38,920 bases of DNA, taken from CAWELS01 sp964468205. Lineage in GTDB: Bacteria > Acidobacteriota > Terriglobia > Bryobacterales > Bryobacteraceae. Each line of letters starts with the position of its first letter. The first letter of the stretch is position 1. Made by a program: the position numbers and the translations under genes. The notes under the pieces are model-generated. The model was given only the letters and a program-made list of their open reading frames with translations, was not told where the DNA came from and made no database searches. This document shows, one piece after another, positions 6,827-15,366 of this stretch. Where the stretch lies: contig CAYXVG010000062.1 of NCBI GenBank assembly GCA_964468205.1, forward strand, positions 1 to 38,920, written 5' to 3'.

Positions 6827-8374
6827 ATGATTTTCTGCATGGAATCCAAGCAGCAAACGGGAATTCGCAGCCGGCGGCGCTTTCTCCGGGACTCCGCTGT
6901 GGGGATGGGCGCGGCGGCGCTTGTATCCTGCGGCGGCGGGCCCGCTCCGGTGAAGCCGAACATACTCTTTCTTCCGGTGGACGATCTGAAGCCGCTGCTC
7001 ACGTGCTTTGGCGCCGCGGGAGTCTTGACGCCCAACATCGACCGTCTCGCGCAACGCGGCATGGTCTTCCGGAACAACATGTGCCAGCAGGCGGTCTGCG
7101 GGCCTTCGCGGGCGAGCCTGCTAACCGGGTCGCGCCCGGATACGACGAAGGTCTGGGACCTCAAGACGCGGATGCGGGACATCAATCCCGGCATCCTGTC
7201 GCTGCCGCAGCACTTCAAGAGCCAGGGCTACACGGCCGTTGGCATGGGCAAGGTGTTCGACGGCCGCTGCTGCGACGGCTGGGATACGCAGGACGTTCCA
7301 TCCTGGAGCAAGCCGTTCGTGCCAACGGGCGGACGCCTCTACGTGAACCCGGACTACAGCACGCAGAGGGTGGATCCGGAACACCGGGACCGGCTAAGCC
7401 GGCCTTCCACCGAATGCGAGGACGTCGCCGACGACGCTTACGCGGACGGTCTGATCGCCAACGCCGCCTTAAGGGAAATGCGCGAGCTGGCAGCGGCCGG
7501 GCGGCCCTTCTTCCTCGCGCCGGGCTTCAAGAAGCCGCACCTGCCGTTTACCGCGCCGAAGAGGTATTGGGACATGTATGACCGGGAGCAGTTCCGGCTG
7601 CCCGAGTTGCGGTCGGCTCCCGAGGGGTCGCCGCTGTTCGCCTATCAGGATTCCTGGGAATTGCGCAACGGCTACACGGACGTTCCATTGAAAGGGCCCA
7701 TTCCCGAGGAGAAACAAATTACCCTGCTCCACGGCTACTACGCCACCGTGACGTACGTGGACGCCCAGATCGGCAAGGTGCTGGACGAGTTGGAGGCGCT
7801 CGGCGTGGCGGACAACACGATTGTGGCCCTCTGGGGCGATCATGGCTGGCACCTCGGCGACCACGGCATGTGGTGCAAGCACACCAACTACGAGCAGGCG
7901 GCGCGGTCACCCCTGCTCATCGCCGCGCCGGGCATGGCGGGGGCGGGCCAAGGCACGGACAGCCCGACCGAGTTCGCCGATATTTTCCCGACCCTGTGCG
8001 AGCTGGCCGGACTGCCGGCGCCGGAACAACTTGAGGGCGTGAGCCTGGTTCCGCTGCTCAACAAGACCGCCTCTGACGTGAAGGCGGCGGCTATCAGCCA
8101 GTACCCACGCAGCACGAATGGGAAGCAGGCGATGGGCTATGCTTACCGCTCCCGGCGGTACCGCTATGTGGAGTGGGTGGAGAAAGACTTCTACGGCGGC
8201 CAGACCACCGGGACGGTGATTGCGCGGGAACTGTACGACTATCAGAAGGCTCCCCATGAGCCCGCGAACCTGATTGACAGCGCCGAATACGCCGCCGTGG
8301 TCCAGGCGTTCGAGAAGATGGCGAGTGGCGGCTGGGAGGCGTTTCAGAATGCGGACGGGAGCGCGCTCTCATGA
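6827..8374 (+). CDS. Tat-exported sulfatase, iduronate-2-sulfatase-like
   Basis: A 515-residue type I sulfatase that hydrolyses sulfate esters outside the cytoplasm. The N-terminus has a Tat-type RRRFLR motif (17-22) followed by a hydrophobic segment ending LVSC, a likely lipobox. Metal ligands are seen in FLPVDDLKP (about 48-56), and the formylglycine site is C-G-P-S-R at Cys91. WGDHGWHLGDHG (near 345) gives further active-site residues, typical of iduronate-2-sulfatase-like family S1 members. A second ATG 12 bases later is an equally possible start, because AAAGGGG lies close to the first. The stop overlaps the next gene's start (ATGA at 8371-8374), so they are translationally coupled. No formylglycine-generating enzyme is in the window. 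Confidence 0.92.
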   Translation: MIFCMESKQQTGIRSRRRFLRDSAVGMGAAALVSCGGGPAPVKPNILFLPVDDLKPLLTCFGAAGVLTPNIDRLAQRGMVFRNNMCQQAVCGPSRASLLTGSRPDTTKVWDLKTRMRDINPGILSLPQHFKSQGYTAVGMGKVFDGRCCDGWDTQDVPSWSKPFVPTGGRLYVNPDYSTQRVDPEHRDRLSRPSTECEDVADDAYADGLIANAALREMRELAAAGRPFFLAPGFKKPHLPFTAPKRYWDMYDREQFRLPELRSAPEGSPLFAYQDSWELRNGYTDVPLKGPIPEEKQITLLHGYYATVTYVDAQIGKVLDELEALGVADNTIVALWGDHGWHLGDHGMWCKHTNYEQAARSPLLIAAPGMAGAGQGTDSPTEFADIFPTLCELAGLPAPEQLEGVSLVPLLNKTASDVKAAAISQYPRSTNGKQAMGYAYRSRRYRYVEWVEKDFYGGQTTGTVIARELYDYQKAPHEPANLIDSAEYAAVVQAFEKMASGGWEAFQNADGSALS

Positions 8375-9540
8375 GCCACTCCCTGGACCGGCGCGGATTC
8401 CTCGATCTCGCGGCGGGCGCTTGCTTTGGGCAGGCGTTCGGACCGATGCCCGCACTGGAGCGTCCGGAGAGAGTTTCGCTTGCAAGCTGGGAGACGATAC
8501 CGGCGCCCCTTTATCAAAGGCCCGGCCGGAACCGCTTTGAGCGGGCGCTGCGTATCCGCGGAACGAACGGCGCGCAAGGCTTAATGCCGGCGCGCTTCTG
8601 CGATGGGTTTTCGCCGGCAACAGTGGAGATTCTCAAGAGCGCGGATCTGCTCGACCACGGCGCGCTCTACGATCTCATGGGGGCTCGAGAGACGCCCGAG
8701 CAGGAGTTGAAAACCGTCGATATTCTCTGTTGGGACCTGCACGCCCGGATGGTGGGCAAGCCGCTGCACGCGCTGCTGGGGACAAAGCGCACCCGGGTGT
8801 TCCGGTACGGCGATGTGCGCGGGCGCCAGCCGGGCTATACTCCGGAGGCATACGCGGCGAAGGTGGCGGAGTATTTCGAAACGGAGGCGCTGCAGGCCGC
8901 GAAGCTTCACTTCCCGGGCGCGATGCACACGCCGGAGAGCATTTCGTTTCCCGAAGTGCTGGAGACTCTGCGGCTGGTTCGCAAGGCCACCGGGCCGGAG
9001 CCGGTGCTGGCGTGGGATCCGTACTTCCGCTCGGCGGAGTCGGCGACGCCCTCGATGGACGAGGCGCGCGCGATTTTGGATCTGATGGCGGAGCTGGACT
9101 ATGCCTGGATTGAAGGTCCGCTGCCGCCGGAGCCGGAGGAGACGCAGATGCCGAAGTATGCGGAACTCACGCGGGTGGCGCGGTTTCCCGTTCAGCCGGA
9201 AGGCCCCGGGGCGATCGGCGACGGTTCGAGCGTGGAGGCGATCAAGCGCTGGGCCAGTGCCGGAGCGGGGAACCGTTTTTCAACGGATGTGTATCTCCGG
9301 GATGGAATCACGCCGGTCGTCCGGCTGCTCGAGTGGGCGAGGCGGTTCCCGGCGCCGGGGATCACGATTAATCCGCACTGGTCATGGGTTCCTCATCTGC
9401 ACCTGGCGATGACCTGTGAAGAGCAGCTCATGCCGATACTGGAGTTCCCGATGTCGGCCGAGGTTCCGCCGGAATATTTCGATACGAACGAATTTGCCAC
9501 GGCGCCGGACTGGCCGGGCGTTTACCTCCTGGAGGAATAA
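8371..9540 (+). CDS. Tat-exported enolase-superfamily (mandelate racemase/MLE-like) protein
   Basis: A 389-residue protein with a twin-arginine signal (DRRGFLDLAAG, from residue 6). The enolase-superfamily barrel is recognised from WDLHARMVGKPLHALLG (about 121-137), a likely K-x-H catalytic pair at Lys178/His180 (AAKLHF), and metal-ligand candidates Asp216 (AWDPYF) and Glu248 (WIEGP). The third acidic ligand of the family is not obvious. Members abstract a proton alpha to a carboxylate in sugar-acid dehydration or epimerisation. A Tat signal on such an enzyme is odd, because the family is usually cytoplasmic, but it recurs in acidobacterial and planctomycete paralogues. It is coupled to the upstream sulfatase by a 4-bp overlap and followed five bases later by a DUF1080 gene. 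Confidence 0.85.
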   Translation: MSHSLDRRGFLDLAAGACFGQAFGPMPALERPERVSLASWETIPAPLYQRPGRNRFERALRIRGTNGAQGLMPARFCDGFSPATVEILKSADLLDHGALYDLMGARETPEQELKTVDILCWDLHARMVGKPLHALLGTKRTRVFRYGDVRGRQPGYTPEAYAAKVAEYFETEALQAAKLHFPGAMHTPESISFPEVLETLRLVRKATGPEPVLAWDPYFRSAESATPSMDEARAILDLMAELDYAWIEGPLPPEPEETQMPKYAELTRVARFPVQPEGPGAIGDGSSVEAIKRWASAGAGNRFSTDVYLRDGITPVVRLLEWARRFPAPGITINPHWSWVPHLHLAMTCEEQLMPILEFPMSAEVPPEYFDTNEFATAPDWPGVYLLEE

Positions 9541-9545
9541 GAAAG

Positions 9546-10256
9546 ATGGCACACAGAAACCGAATGCGCGGGGTTGCGGCTTGTTTGGCGGCGCTGGTGG
9601 CGCCCGCGGTGATGGGGCAGCCCGCCAGCGAAGCGGGCTTCGTCCCGATCTTTGACGGGAAGACGCTGCAAGGCTGGCACATCAGCGAGGTGGCGCGCCA
9701 CGGCAACAGCAAAGCGTGGCGAGTGGAGGACGGGGCGATCATGGGCACTCAGGACCCGCCGAAGAATGGCGGTATCCTGCTTACGGACAAAAAGTACAAA
9801 GATTTCGAGATCTCGGTGGAGGTGAAGCCGGACTGGGGCTGCGACGGGGGAATCTTCCTTCGCTCGAGCGAAGAGGGGCAGGCCTACCAGGTGATGATCG
9901 ACTATCTGGAAGGTGGCAACGTAGGCGGCATCAATGGCGAAGGTTTGCGGCCGCTCGGCTACGATTTCAACAAGGGCGAGATTCGTCTCCGGGACCGTGA
10001 GTGGCAGAAGTACTGGAAGAAGGACGAGTGGAATCACATCCGGGCGCGGATCGAGGGGGAGCCGGCGCACATTCAGGTGTGGCTGAACGGCACGATGGTG
10101 CTGGACTGGACCGACTTCGCAAACCACCTTCCGGGCGGAGCGGCCGAGGGCATGATCGCCTTCCAAGTCCACCGTAGCGGCGGCAACTGGAGCCGCTGGA
10201 AGGTGGGCGGGCGCCACCGCTTCCGCAATGTGCGGGTGAAGGAACTGAATCGCTAG
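9546..10256 (+). CDS. Secreted DUF1080 (3-keto-disaccharide hydrolase family) protein
   Basis: A 236-residue exported protein. A signal peptide covers about residues 1-24 (AACLAALVAPAVMGQ). The mature part begins FVPIFDGKTLQGWH, the hallmark of the DUF1080/3-keto-disaccharide hydrolase family, and continues through KDFEISVEVKPDWGCDGGIF and DEWNHIRARIEG to the closing RFRNVRVKEL, a concanavalin-like beta-sandwich. Family members act on oxidised disaccharides or bind sugars outside the cell. It starts five bases after the enolase-like gene, so the three plus-strand genes 6827-10256 form one operon. The role is inferred as processing of extracellular glycan fragments; the exact substrate cannot be read. 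Confidence 0.9.
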   Translation: MAHRNRMRGVAACLAALVAPAVMGQPASEAGFVPIFDGKTLQGWHISEVARHGNSKAWRVEDGAIMGTQDPPKNGGILLTDKKYKDFEISVEVKPDWGCDGGIFLRSSEEGQAYQVMIDYLEGGNVGGINGEGLRPLGYDFNKGEIRLRDREWQKYWKKDEWNHIRARIEGEPAHIQVWLNGTMVLDWTDFANHLPGGAAEGMIAFQVHRSGGNWSRWKVGGRHRFRNVRVKELNR

Positions 10257-10260
10257 CGCC

Positions 10261-10277
10261 ATTCGCTGTTCGCGAAT
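10261..10277. terminator. Hairpin between convergent genes
   Basis: ATTCGC (10261-10266) and GCGAAT (10272-10277) form a six-base stem with a five-base loop in the 32-bp gap between the DUF1080 and permease genes. There is no long T run, so it is a possible bidirectional terminator only. Confidence 0.35.
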
Positions 10278-10288
10278 AGCGAGCAGAC

Positions 10289-11590
10289 TTAAACCGCTTT
10301 CCGCGCCGGCAAGTCCTTCTGGGATTCGTAGATGGCGTAGAAGGCGATAATGGCGAAGCAGGCCAGGGGGACGAAGTAGGAGTAGTTGATGTTTCCCGTG
10401 AGGTCGGAAACCTGGCCCTGAATGGCCGTAATGACGGCGCCGCCGAGAATGGCCATGATGAGGCCGGAGCCGCCGATTTTGGTGTCTTCCCCGAGGCCGC
10501 GGACAGCGAGGCCGTAGATGGTGGGGAACATCAAGGACATGCAGCCCGAGATTCCGACCAGCGCGTAAACGCCGATTTGCCCGCCGGCAAAAATGACCCC
10601 GAGGCAGCAGCCGATGGCGATCACCGCGAAGGAGAAGAGAATGATCCGCGGGGTAAAGATGCTCATCAGGCCGGTGCAGATGAAGCGGGAGGCGACAAAT
10701 AGCACCAGGGCGGCGATGTAGTAGCTGGAAGACTGCTCTTCGTTGAGATTCAGCTCCTTCATCACGTAGCGGATGGTGAACGACCACACTCCGATCTGCG
10801 CTCCGACGTAGAAGAACTGCGCGATGACGCCCCAGACATAGTGCCGGTTGTGCAGGAGGCGCTTGACGGCCGGGCCGAGATTGAGGCTCTTGTCGTCTTC
10901 ATCTATGTGGTTCGCCGAGACGGGCATCTTCGCCCGGTAGATCAGGAACCAGATCACCAGCAGGATGAGGGCGACGGTGACGTACGGCCCCATGACGGCG
11001 TGGAGTTCCGCGTACTGAATCTCGCGCAACTCGGCCGGGCTGAGGGCGGCCCGCTCCTCGGCGGAAAGCTGCTGGAGTTCGGAGAGGATGAAGAACTTGC
11101 TGATGACCACTCCCATGATGGAGCCGATCGGATTAAACGACTGCGCAAGGTTAAGCCGCTGTGTCCCCGTCTCTTCAGGCCCCAGCACGATGACGTAGGG
11201 ATTGGCGCTGGTTTCGAGCACCGACAGGCCGCCGGCGAGGATGTAGAGCGCGACGAGGAAATGCCAGTACTCCATGGTGAGACTGGCCGGATAGAAGAGC
11301 AGGCCGCCGGCGATGAACAGCGCCAGGCCGAGCAGTACGCCGGCTTTGTAGGAATGCTTCTTGATGAAAATCGCGGCCGGCAGGGCGAAGCAGAAGTAGG
11401 AGCCGTAGAAGGCGATCTGGATGAGAGACGTCTGAAAATCCGACATGCTCTTGATCCGCTTGAAGGCGGCGAGCAGGGTGTCGGTCATGTTATTGGCGAG
11501 GCCCCACCAGGCGAAGCAACTGGTAAGCAGGATGAAGGGCCAGAGGATGCCGGGGGGCACCAGCCGGGGGGACTTCGAGGGTTCGGTCAT
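10289..11590 (-). CDS. FucP-type sugar:proton symporter (MFS)
   Basis: A 433-residue inner-membrane permease of the major facilitator superfamily with about twelve hydrophobic segments. It resembles the L-fucose permease FucP: an N-terminal WWGLANNMTDTLLAAF segment, an ETSANPYVIVLGPEETGTQRLNLAQSFN block (about 145-172) typical of this subfamily, and an FFYVGAQIGVWSF segment at the start of the second half. FucP-like carriers take up fucose and related deoxy- or hexose sugars with protons. Convergent to the sulfatase/enolase/DUF1080 operon, it plausibly imports the released sugar; the actual substrate is not determinable from sequence. Confidence 0.9.
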   Translation of the reverse strand: MTEPSKSPRLVPPGILWPFILLTSCFAWWGLANNMTDTLLAAFKRIKSMSDFQTSLIQIAFYGSYFCFALPAAIFIKKHSYKAGVLLGLALFIAGGLLFYPASLTMEYWHFLVALYILAGGLSVLETSANPYVIVLGPEETGTQRLNLAQSFNPIGSIMGVVISKFFILSELQQLSAEERAALSPAELREIQYAELHAVMGPYVTVALILLVIWFLIYRAKMPVSANHIDEDDKSLNLGPAVKRLLHNRHYVWGVIAQFFYVGAQIGVWSFTIRYVMKELNLNEEQSSSYYIAALVLFVASRFICTGLMSIFTPRIILFSFAVIAIGCCLGVIFAGGQIGVYALVGISGCMSLMFPTIYGLAVRGLGEDTKIGGSGLIMAILGGAVITAIQGQVSDLTGNINYSYFVPLACFAIIAFYAIYESQKDLPARKAV

Positions 11591-11680
11591 ATCAGCACAA
11601 ACGAACCAATATATCGGAGTTCAGCGGGCGGCGTCGGATGGGCCGCAACCCGGGGCGGCCGGCGCTGTTCGGGCGAAAAT

Positions 11681-12454
11681 TCAGAAGAGGCGCCCGGCGA
11701 AGCGGGAGATGAGGTTGGTGCGCTCGAGGAGAGGGCGGTCGGCGAGGATGGCGTCCAGCGGGCCTTCGGCGGCGATCTGGCCTTCGTTCATGACGTAGCA
11801 GTGGGTAGCGAGGTGGCGGGAAAGCGCCAGATTGTGCGTGGCGCTGATAATGGTGCGGTTGGCCGGCATCTGCAGCAGCAGGTCGAGGAGTTCATCCTGG
11901 CTTCTCGGATCCATGGCCGCGGTGGGCTCGTCGAGCAATAGGACTTCCGGGTCGAGCACGAGGACGGAGGCGAGGGCCACGCGTTTTTTTTCGCCGCCGG
12001 AGAGCTGATAGGGCGGCCGGTCGCGGAGATGGGGAATTCGCATCGCCTCGAGTTCGGCTTCGACGCGGCCGGCGACGCGGTCCCACGGCCAATCGAGTTG
12101 CATGGGGCCGAAGGCCACTTCATCGAAAACGGTAGGGTTGAAGAGCTGCGCGTCCGCGTCCTGGAATAGCAGCGCGACGCGCCTCCGGAATTCGAAACAG
12201 AACTCGTCGTTGTTCAGCGTTTCTTCGTTGAGAAGGCGTCCGGCGAAAGAGAGGCTCCCTTCCTGGGGAAACAGCAGCCCGTCAAACATGCGCAGCAGAG
12301 TGGATTTACCTGAACCGTTTGCGCCCAGGAGGACGATCCGCTCGCCGGCATGCACCTCCATGCTGAGCCCTTGGATCGCGGGGATGGAACCGTAGCGATA
12401 GACGGCGCCTTCGGCTTTCAGCAGCGGTTGTCCAGAATCCGGGGGCATCATCAT
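11681..12454 (-). CDS. nikO: Nickel/cobalt ECF transporter ATP-binding protein
   Basis: A 257-residue ABC ATPase of the CbiO/NikO kind that energises metal uptake. Walker A GANGSGKST is at 44-52, the Q-loop lies in LLFQDADAQLFNPTVFDEVAFGP, the signature is LSGGEKKR, and Walker B is EVLLLDEPT with a switch histidine in SATHNL. The AQLFNPTVFDEVAFGP segment is characteristic of ECF ATPases. Its start overlaps the end of the transmembrane partner gene by four bases (ATGA, 12451-12454). With the divergent nikK-nikM-nikL genes it completes a group II ECF-type nickel transporter; cobalt specificity cannot be excluded. Confidence 0.93.
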   Translation of the reverse strand: MMMPPDSGQPLLKAEGAVYRYGSIPAIQGLSMEVHAGERIVLLGANGSGKSTLLRMFDGLLFPQEGSLSFAGRLLNEETLNNDEFCFEFRRRVALLFQDADAQLFNPTVFDEVAFGPMQLDWPWDRVAGRVEAELEAMRIPHLRDRPPYQLSGGEKKRVALASVLVLDPEVLLLDEPTAAMDPRSQDELLDLLLQMPANRTIISATHNLALSRHLATHCYVMNEGQIAAEGPLDAILADRPLLERTNLISRFAGRLF

Positions 12455-13269
12455 CTCGCGAACACGACGAGCGCCACGGCGAGTGAGAGCGCGAACCCGA
12501 TGGCCAGCCAGTCTCCCGGTCTCATTGCAAACTCGTGGAAGATGCGCGCCTCGCTCCGGTATCCCCGCGAGATCATGGCCAGATGCACCGCTTCGCTCAT
12601 TGTGGCTGTCTTGCCGGTAAGAACCCCGATTTGGGCGGCCAGGCGCTGTCGGAAGCCGGAACCGCTTAAACGGCCCACGCGGCGGCTTTCGGCCGCTTCA
12701 AACATCTCCTGCGCCGTGCGAAAAAAGTAGACCGAATACCGGAAGGACAGCGCCAGCACCGAGACAAGCACGGACGGCGCTCCGAGGGAACGGATGGCTT
12801 TGAGCAGGAAGCTCCAACGGGTGGTGACCAGCAGAACGCAGCAGAAAGTGGTGGCCGCGATAACCCGCATCATCAGGGTTCCGGCCCGCAGCAGGCTCTC
12901 GCCAGTGGGAGCGAAGCGGACCGCGAACGTATCCGGCGCGGCCGGCGCGGCGGGGAACAGGGCGATCGGCAGCGCCAGCAGTATGGCCAGCGCCATGGCC
13001 GGAAACAGCGCGCGTCCAATCAGGAACGGCAACGGAATGCGGGCGGCTGCCGTCAACGTCAGGGCCAGAAGGAGAAGCCCGGCGAGGGGCCAGAACCGGG
13101 TCATTGAGGCGGTGGCGGTTGCCAGAATTAGAAAGGAAACGATCTTCGCGCGGGGGTCCATCCGTTCAAGCGGGCCATCGCCGCCGCCGAGTTGGTCGCT
13201 TTCGACGGCGGCGATCGCCTCCGCGAAGCCATGGACGGTCCTGGCCCAGACGCTGCGCCGTGATGTCAT
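12451..13269 (-). CDS. nikQ: ECF transporter transmembrane (T) component, CbiQ/NikQ
   Basis: A 272-residue integral-membrane protein with about five to six hydrophobic segments. The CbiQ/EcfT family is recognised from the LERMDPRAKIVSFL opening and the cytoplasmic coupling helices with A-x-x-S-R-x-x-G-x motifs: AAESRRVGR and the MISRGYRSE segment. These contact the ATPase. ATG at 13269 is preferred over a GTG at 13320 because the extra 17 residues are Arg-rich and unlike the family; no strong ribosome-binding site supports either. It is translationally coupled to nikO. The gene is divergent from nikK, and the shared 140-bp region contains a likely operator. Confidence 0.92.
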   Translation of the reverse strand: MTSRRSVWARTVHGFAEAIAAVESDQLGGGDGPLERMDPRAKIVSFLILATATASMTRFWPLAGLLLLALTLTAAARIPLPFLIGRALFPAMALAILLALPIALFPAAPAAPDTFAVRFAPTGESLLRAGTLMMRVIAATTFCCVLLVTTRWSFLLKAIRSLGAPSVLVSVLALSFRYSVYFFRTAQEMFEAAESRRVGRLSGSGFRQRLAAQIGVLTGKTATMSEAVHLAMISRGYRSEARIFHEFAMRPGDWLAIGFALSLAVALVVFAR

Positions 13270-13331
13270 TTCACAGTTGGAATCGTGGGCGGACGCGCGC
13301 GGACGCCTCCGCGGCCACACTCGATCTCATG

Positions 13332-13356
13332 GTAACACTGGCGGATTTAGTGTCAC
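13332..13356. promoter_or_regulatory. Inverted-repeat operator candidate in the nik divergent region
   Basis: GTAACACT (13332-13339), nine bases, then AGTGTCAC (13349-13356): seven of eight positions are complementary. It lies between nikQ (start 13269) and nikK (start 13410). The GTGTcAC/GTAACAC half-sites resemble sites described for nickel regulators of the NikR type in some bacteria, although orientation and spacing differ from those remembered. Its right half overlaps the expected -35 position of a TACTAT -10 (13374-13379) for nikK, which fits a repressor site. No regulator gene is in the window. Confidence 0.5.
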
Positions 13357-13409
13357 GTTTCTTCCATACGTGCTACTATCCACTTAAGGAAGAGATTAGG
13401 GAAGAAGGA

Positions 13410-14186
13410 ATGAAACGACTCTTACTGCTCTGCGCCCTGCCCGCCCTCGCGCACGACCTCTTCATCATTCCGGACCAGTTCGTTAGCGAGCCCGGGAAGA
13501 CGATAACCGTTACGTATCACAACGGCCATTTTCCGGAAAGCGACGTCGGCCCCAGACCCGAGCGGCTGCGTGACGTTCTCCTCGTATCTGAGTCCGGAAG
13601 ACAGCCGGTTGAGGATCTTCAACTGGCCGGCGGAAAAACGACGGCTAAAGTGGCCCTTCCGGCGGCGGGGAATCATCTCCTCACCGTCCGGACGATTCCG
13701 AACACGATCGAACTGGCGCCTCCGAAGTTCACCGAATATCTCCGTTCGGAGGGTTTGGACTGGGTGATCGAGTGGCGCGAACGGAACGGCGCGGCGGACA
13801 AGCCGGGCCTGGAGCGGTACAGCAAGTCGGTCAAGTCGATCTTGCAGGCCGGCGCTTCCTCGGACTTCTACAGCCACCGGTTGGGATTGGCGCTCGAAAT
13901 GACGCCCGAGAAGAATCCCTACACGACCAAGGTAGGTGACTCTCTACCGTTGGTACTGCTGTTGCACGGGAAGCCGGCGCCGGACGTGCAGGTCGAGATG
14001 GCGTGGCTGCACGAAGGCAAAGCGACGGTCAAGGTGGCGGGCCGCACCGGCGCCGACGGGCGAATCGAGATTCCGATCGGTTCTCCGGGTATCTGGAAGC
14101 TCCACTCGGTTCTAATGGAGCGGCGCACCGAGCCCGGGATCGATTGGGAGAGCTACTGGACGAGCCTGACGTTCGAGATACGTTGA
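13410..14186 (+). CDS. nikK: DUF4198 protein, NikK-like nickel-uptake accessory
   Basis: A 258-residue exported protein. A short signal peptide (LLLLCALPALAHD) is followed directly by a mature end rich in metal-ligand potential (AHDLFI). The body is a DUF4198-type beta-rich domain with PGKTITVTYHNGHFPES near the start and, in the second half, a beta-sandwich with VGDSLPLVLLLHGKPAP and a typical GADGRIEIPIG turn. DUF4198 proteins next to cbiMQO/nikMQO are the NikK subunits of nickel ECF systems and are thought to help metal capture outside the membrane. ATG 13410 follows GAAGAAGGA; a longer frame from 13104 overlaps nikQ and is rejected. nikM follows after 22 bp. Confidence 0.85.
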   Translation: MKRLLLLCALPALAHDLFIIPDQFVSEPGKTITVTYHNGHFPESDVGPRPERLRDVLLVSESGRQPVEDLQLAGGKTTAKVALPAAGNHLLTVRTIPNTIELAPPKFTEYLRSEGLDWVIEWRERNGAADKPGLERYSKSVKSILQAGASSDFYSHRLGLALEMTPEKNPYTTKVGDSLPLVLLLHGKPAPDVQVEMAWLHEGKATVKVAGRTGADGRIEIPIGSPGIWKLHSVLMERRTEPGIDWESYWTSLTFEIR

Positions 14187-14208
14187 GACAAAGGAAGAAA
14201 ATCCGGCG

Positions 14209-14847
14209 ATGCACATAGCGGACGGAATCCTCCCGGCGCCGGTCTGCATCGCGGCGCATGTCGCGGCGCTGGGCGGGGTCTCTCTCCTGTGCCGGAAGGT
14301 GGAACCCCGCGAAGTGCCGAGGATGGGCCTGATGGCGGCGATGACCTTCACGGCTTCTTTGATCCACTTCCCGCTCGGCGGAACTTCGATGCACCTCGGC
14401 CTGTTTGGTCTCGCGGGAATCCTGCTCGGGCCGCGAGCGTTCGTGGTCGTCTACGCGAGTCTTCTGCTGCAGGCGGTGTTGTTTCAACATGGCGGGCTGC
14501 TAACCCTTGGGGTCAACGCCCTGAACATGGGGAGCGGCGCATTGCTGGCCTGTCTCTGCTGGCGGATACCCGGTCTGCCAGCGGCCGGACGAGCCTTCCT
14601 GGCGGGGTTCACCGGCACGCAACTGCCCGCGTTGCTGATGGCCGGAGAATTCGCTCTGGCGGGATACGGGAAGGGCTTCTTCGTCATCGCCGGACTCTAT
14701 CTGGCCCTGGCTACGCTGGAGGGCATCATAACCGGCGCAACGGTAACTTTCCTGGAACGCACGCAGCCGCATGTTGTGAACGGTTTCGAGGAAAGAAAGG
14801 CAGCCGTGGCGCTGACGGAGAAAACCGCGGATAGTATAAGACAATGA
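14209..14847 (+). CDS. nikM: ECF nickel/cobalt substrate-binding membrane subunit, CbiM/NikM
   Basis: A 212-residue membrane protein of the CbiM/NikM (S component) family. The N-terminus reads MHIADGILP, the invariant family motif in which the amino terminus and His2 coordinate Ni or Co. Several hydrophobic helices follow, with FPLGGTSMHLGLFGLAG and GVNALNMGSGA, which carry the conserved His and Asn residues around the metal pocket. Length is normal for a NikM without a fused NikN. The gene overlaps nikL by four bases, so the two are co-translated. It forms the metal channel for the nikQO energising module transcribed in the other direction. Confidence 0.95.
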   Translation: MHIADGILPAPVCIAAHVAALGGVSLLCRKVEPREVPRMGLMAAMTFTASLIHFPLGGTSMHLGLFGLAGILLGPRAFVVVYASLLLQAVLFQHGGLLTLGVNALNMGSGALLACLCWRIPGLPAAGRAFLAGFTGTQLPALLMAGEFALAGYGKGFFVIAGLYLALATLEGIITGATVTFLERTQPHVVNGFEERKAAVALTEKTADSIRQ

Positions 14848-15281
14848 AGTTCGCCTGGTTGCTTCTGACATTGACAATTTCCTCGGCCGTGGCACACGAG
14901 CTCGATGTGGCCGTGCGCGATGGGATGGAGGTAGTGACAGTGCGCGCCTCTTACGGCGGCCGCGACCCGGCGGCATTCGCCAACGTCGCGGTGTTCGCAC
15001 CCGGCGAGCCCATGACCGAGTATCAGACCGGGCAGACGGATCTGAACGGCAACTTCAGCTTTTTGCCGAACGAACCCGGAGAGTGGGAGGTACTGATCGA
15101 CGACGGTACGGGGCACCGTGACCGGACCAAGGTCGCCGTCGCTTCCGATTCGCAACCGGAAGCAGCGTCGCAGCCCGCCGCCGGGCAACCGCTGTGGCAT
15201 AAGTTGACGTTGGGTATCTCGCTGATCATCGGGCTGACCGGGTTTCTGTTTGGCATGGCAAACCGCAAGGCGCGGCAGTAA
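14844..15281 (+). CDS. nikL: NikL-like exported subunit with one C-terminal membrane helix
   Basis: A 145-residue protein: signal peptide (about 1-18, ending VAHELD), a small beta-rich extracytoplasmic domain (about 20-100) with the turn TGQTDLNGNFSFLP and GEWEVLIDDG, then a linker and one transmembrane helix near the C-terminus (LTLGISLIIGLTGFLFGM), ending in basic residues. This architecture and its position behind nikM match NikL, which replaces NikN in nickel ECF systems of the KMLQO type. After signal cleavage the mature end would begin with or near His, as in NikK, consistent with metal handling. Start overlaps nikM (ATGA). Confidence 0.8.
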   Translation: MKFAWLLLTLTISSAVAHELDVAVRDGMEVVTVRASYGGRDPAAFANVAVFAPGEPMTEYQTGQTDLNGNFSFLPNEPGEWEVLIDDGTGHRDRTKVAVASDSQPEAASQPAAGQPLWHKLTLGISLIIGLTGFLFGMANRKARQ

Positions 15282-15299
15282 CGGGTTTCCGCCGCCTTC

Positions 15300-15322
15300 G
15301 TGCACCTCATCGGGGTGTGCAC
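15300..15322 (+). terminator. GTGCAC hairpin after the nik operon
   Basis: GTGCAC (15300-15305) and GTGCAC (15317-15322) form a six-base stem with an eleven-base loop just after nikL. No T run follows, so termination is only a guess. Confidence 0.3.
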
Positions 15323-15366
15323 CACCACTGCTCCCTCGCGCGGAAGTGTGGTGTAATACTTTCGCC

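Noticed and set aside
6403..7581. 392-residue plus-strand frame over the small hypothetical gene and sulfatase start
   Set aside because: It runs antisense to the 77-residue gene and out of frame with the sulfatase; composition is not protein-like.
9522..10787. 421-residue minus-strand frame rich in His and Arg
   Set aside because: It is antisense to the DUF1080 gene and out of frame with the permease, both well supported.
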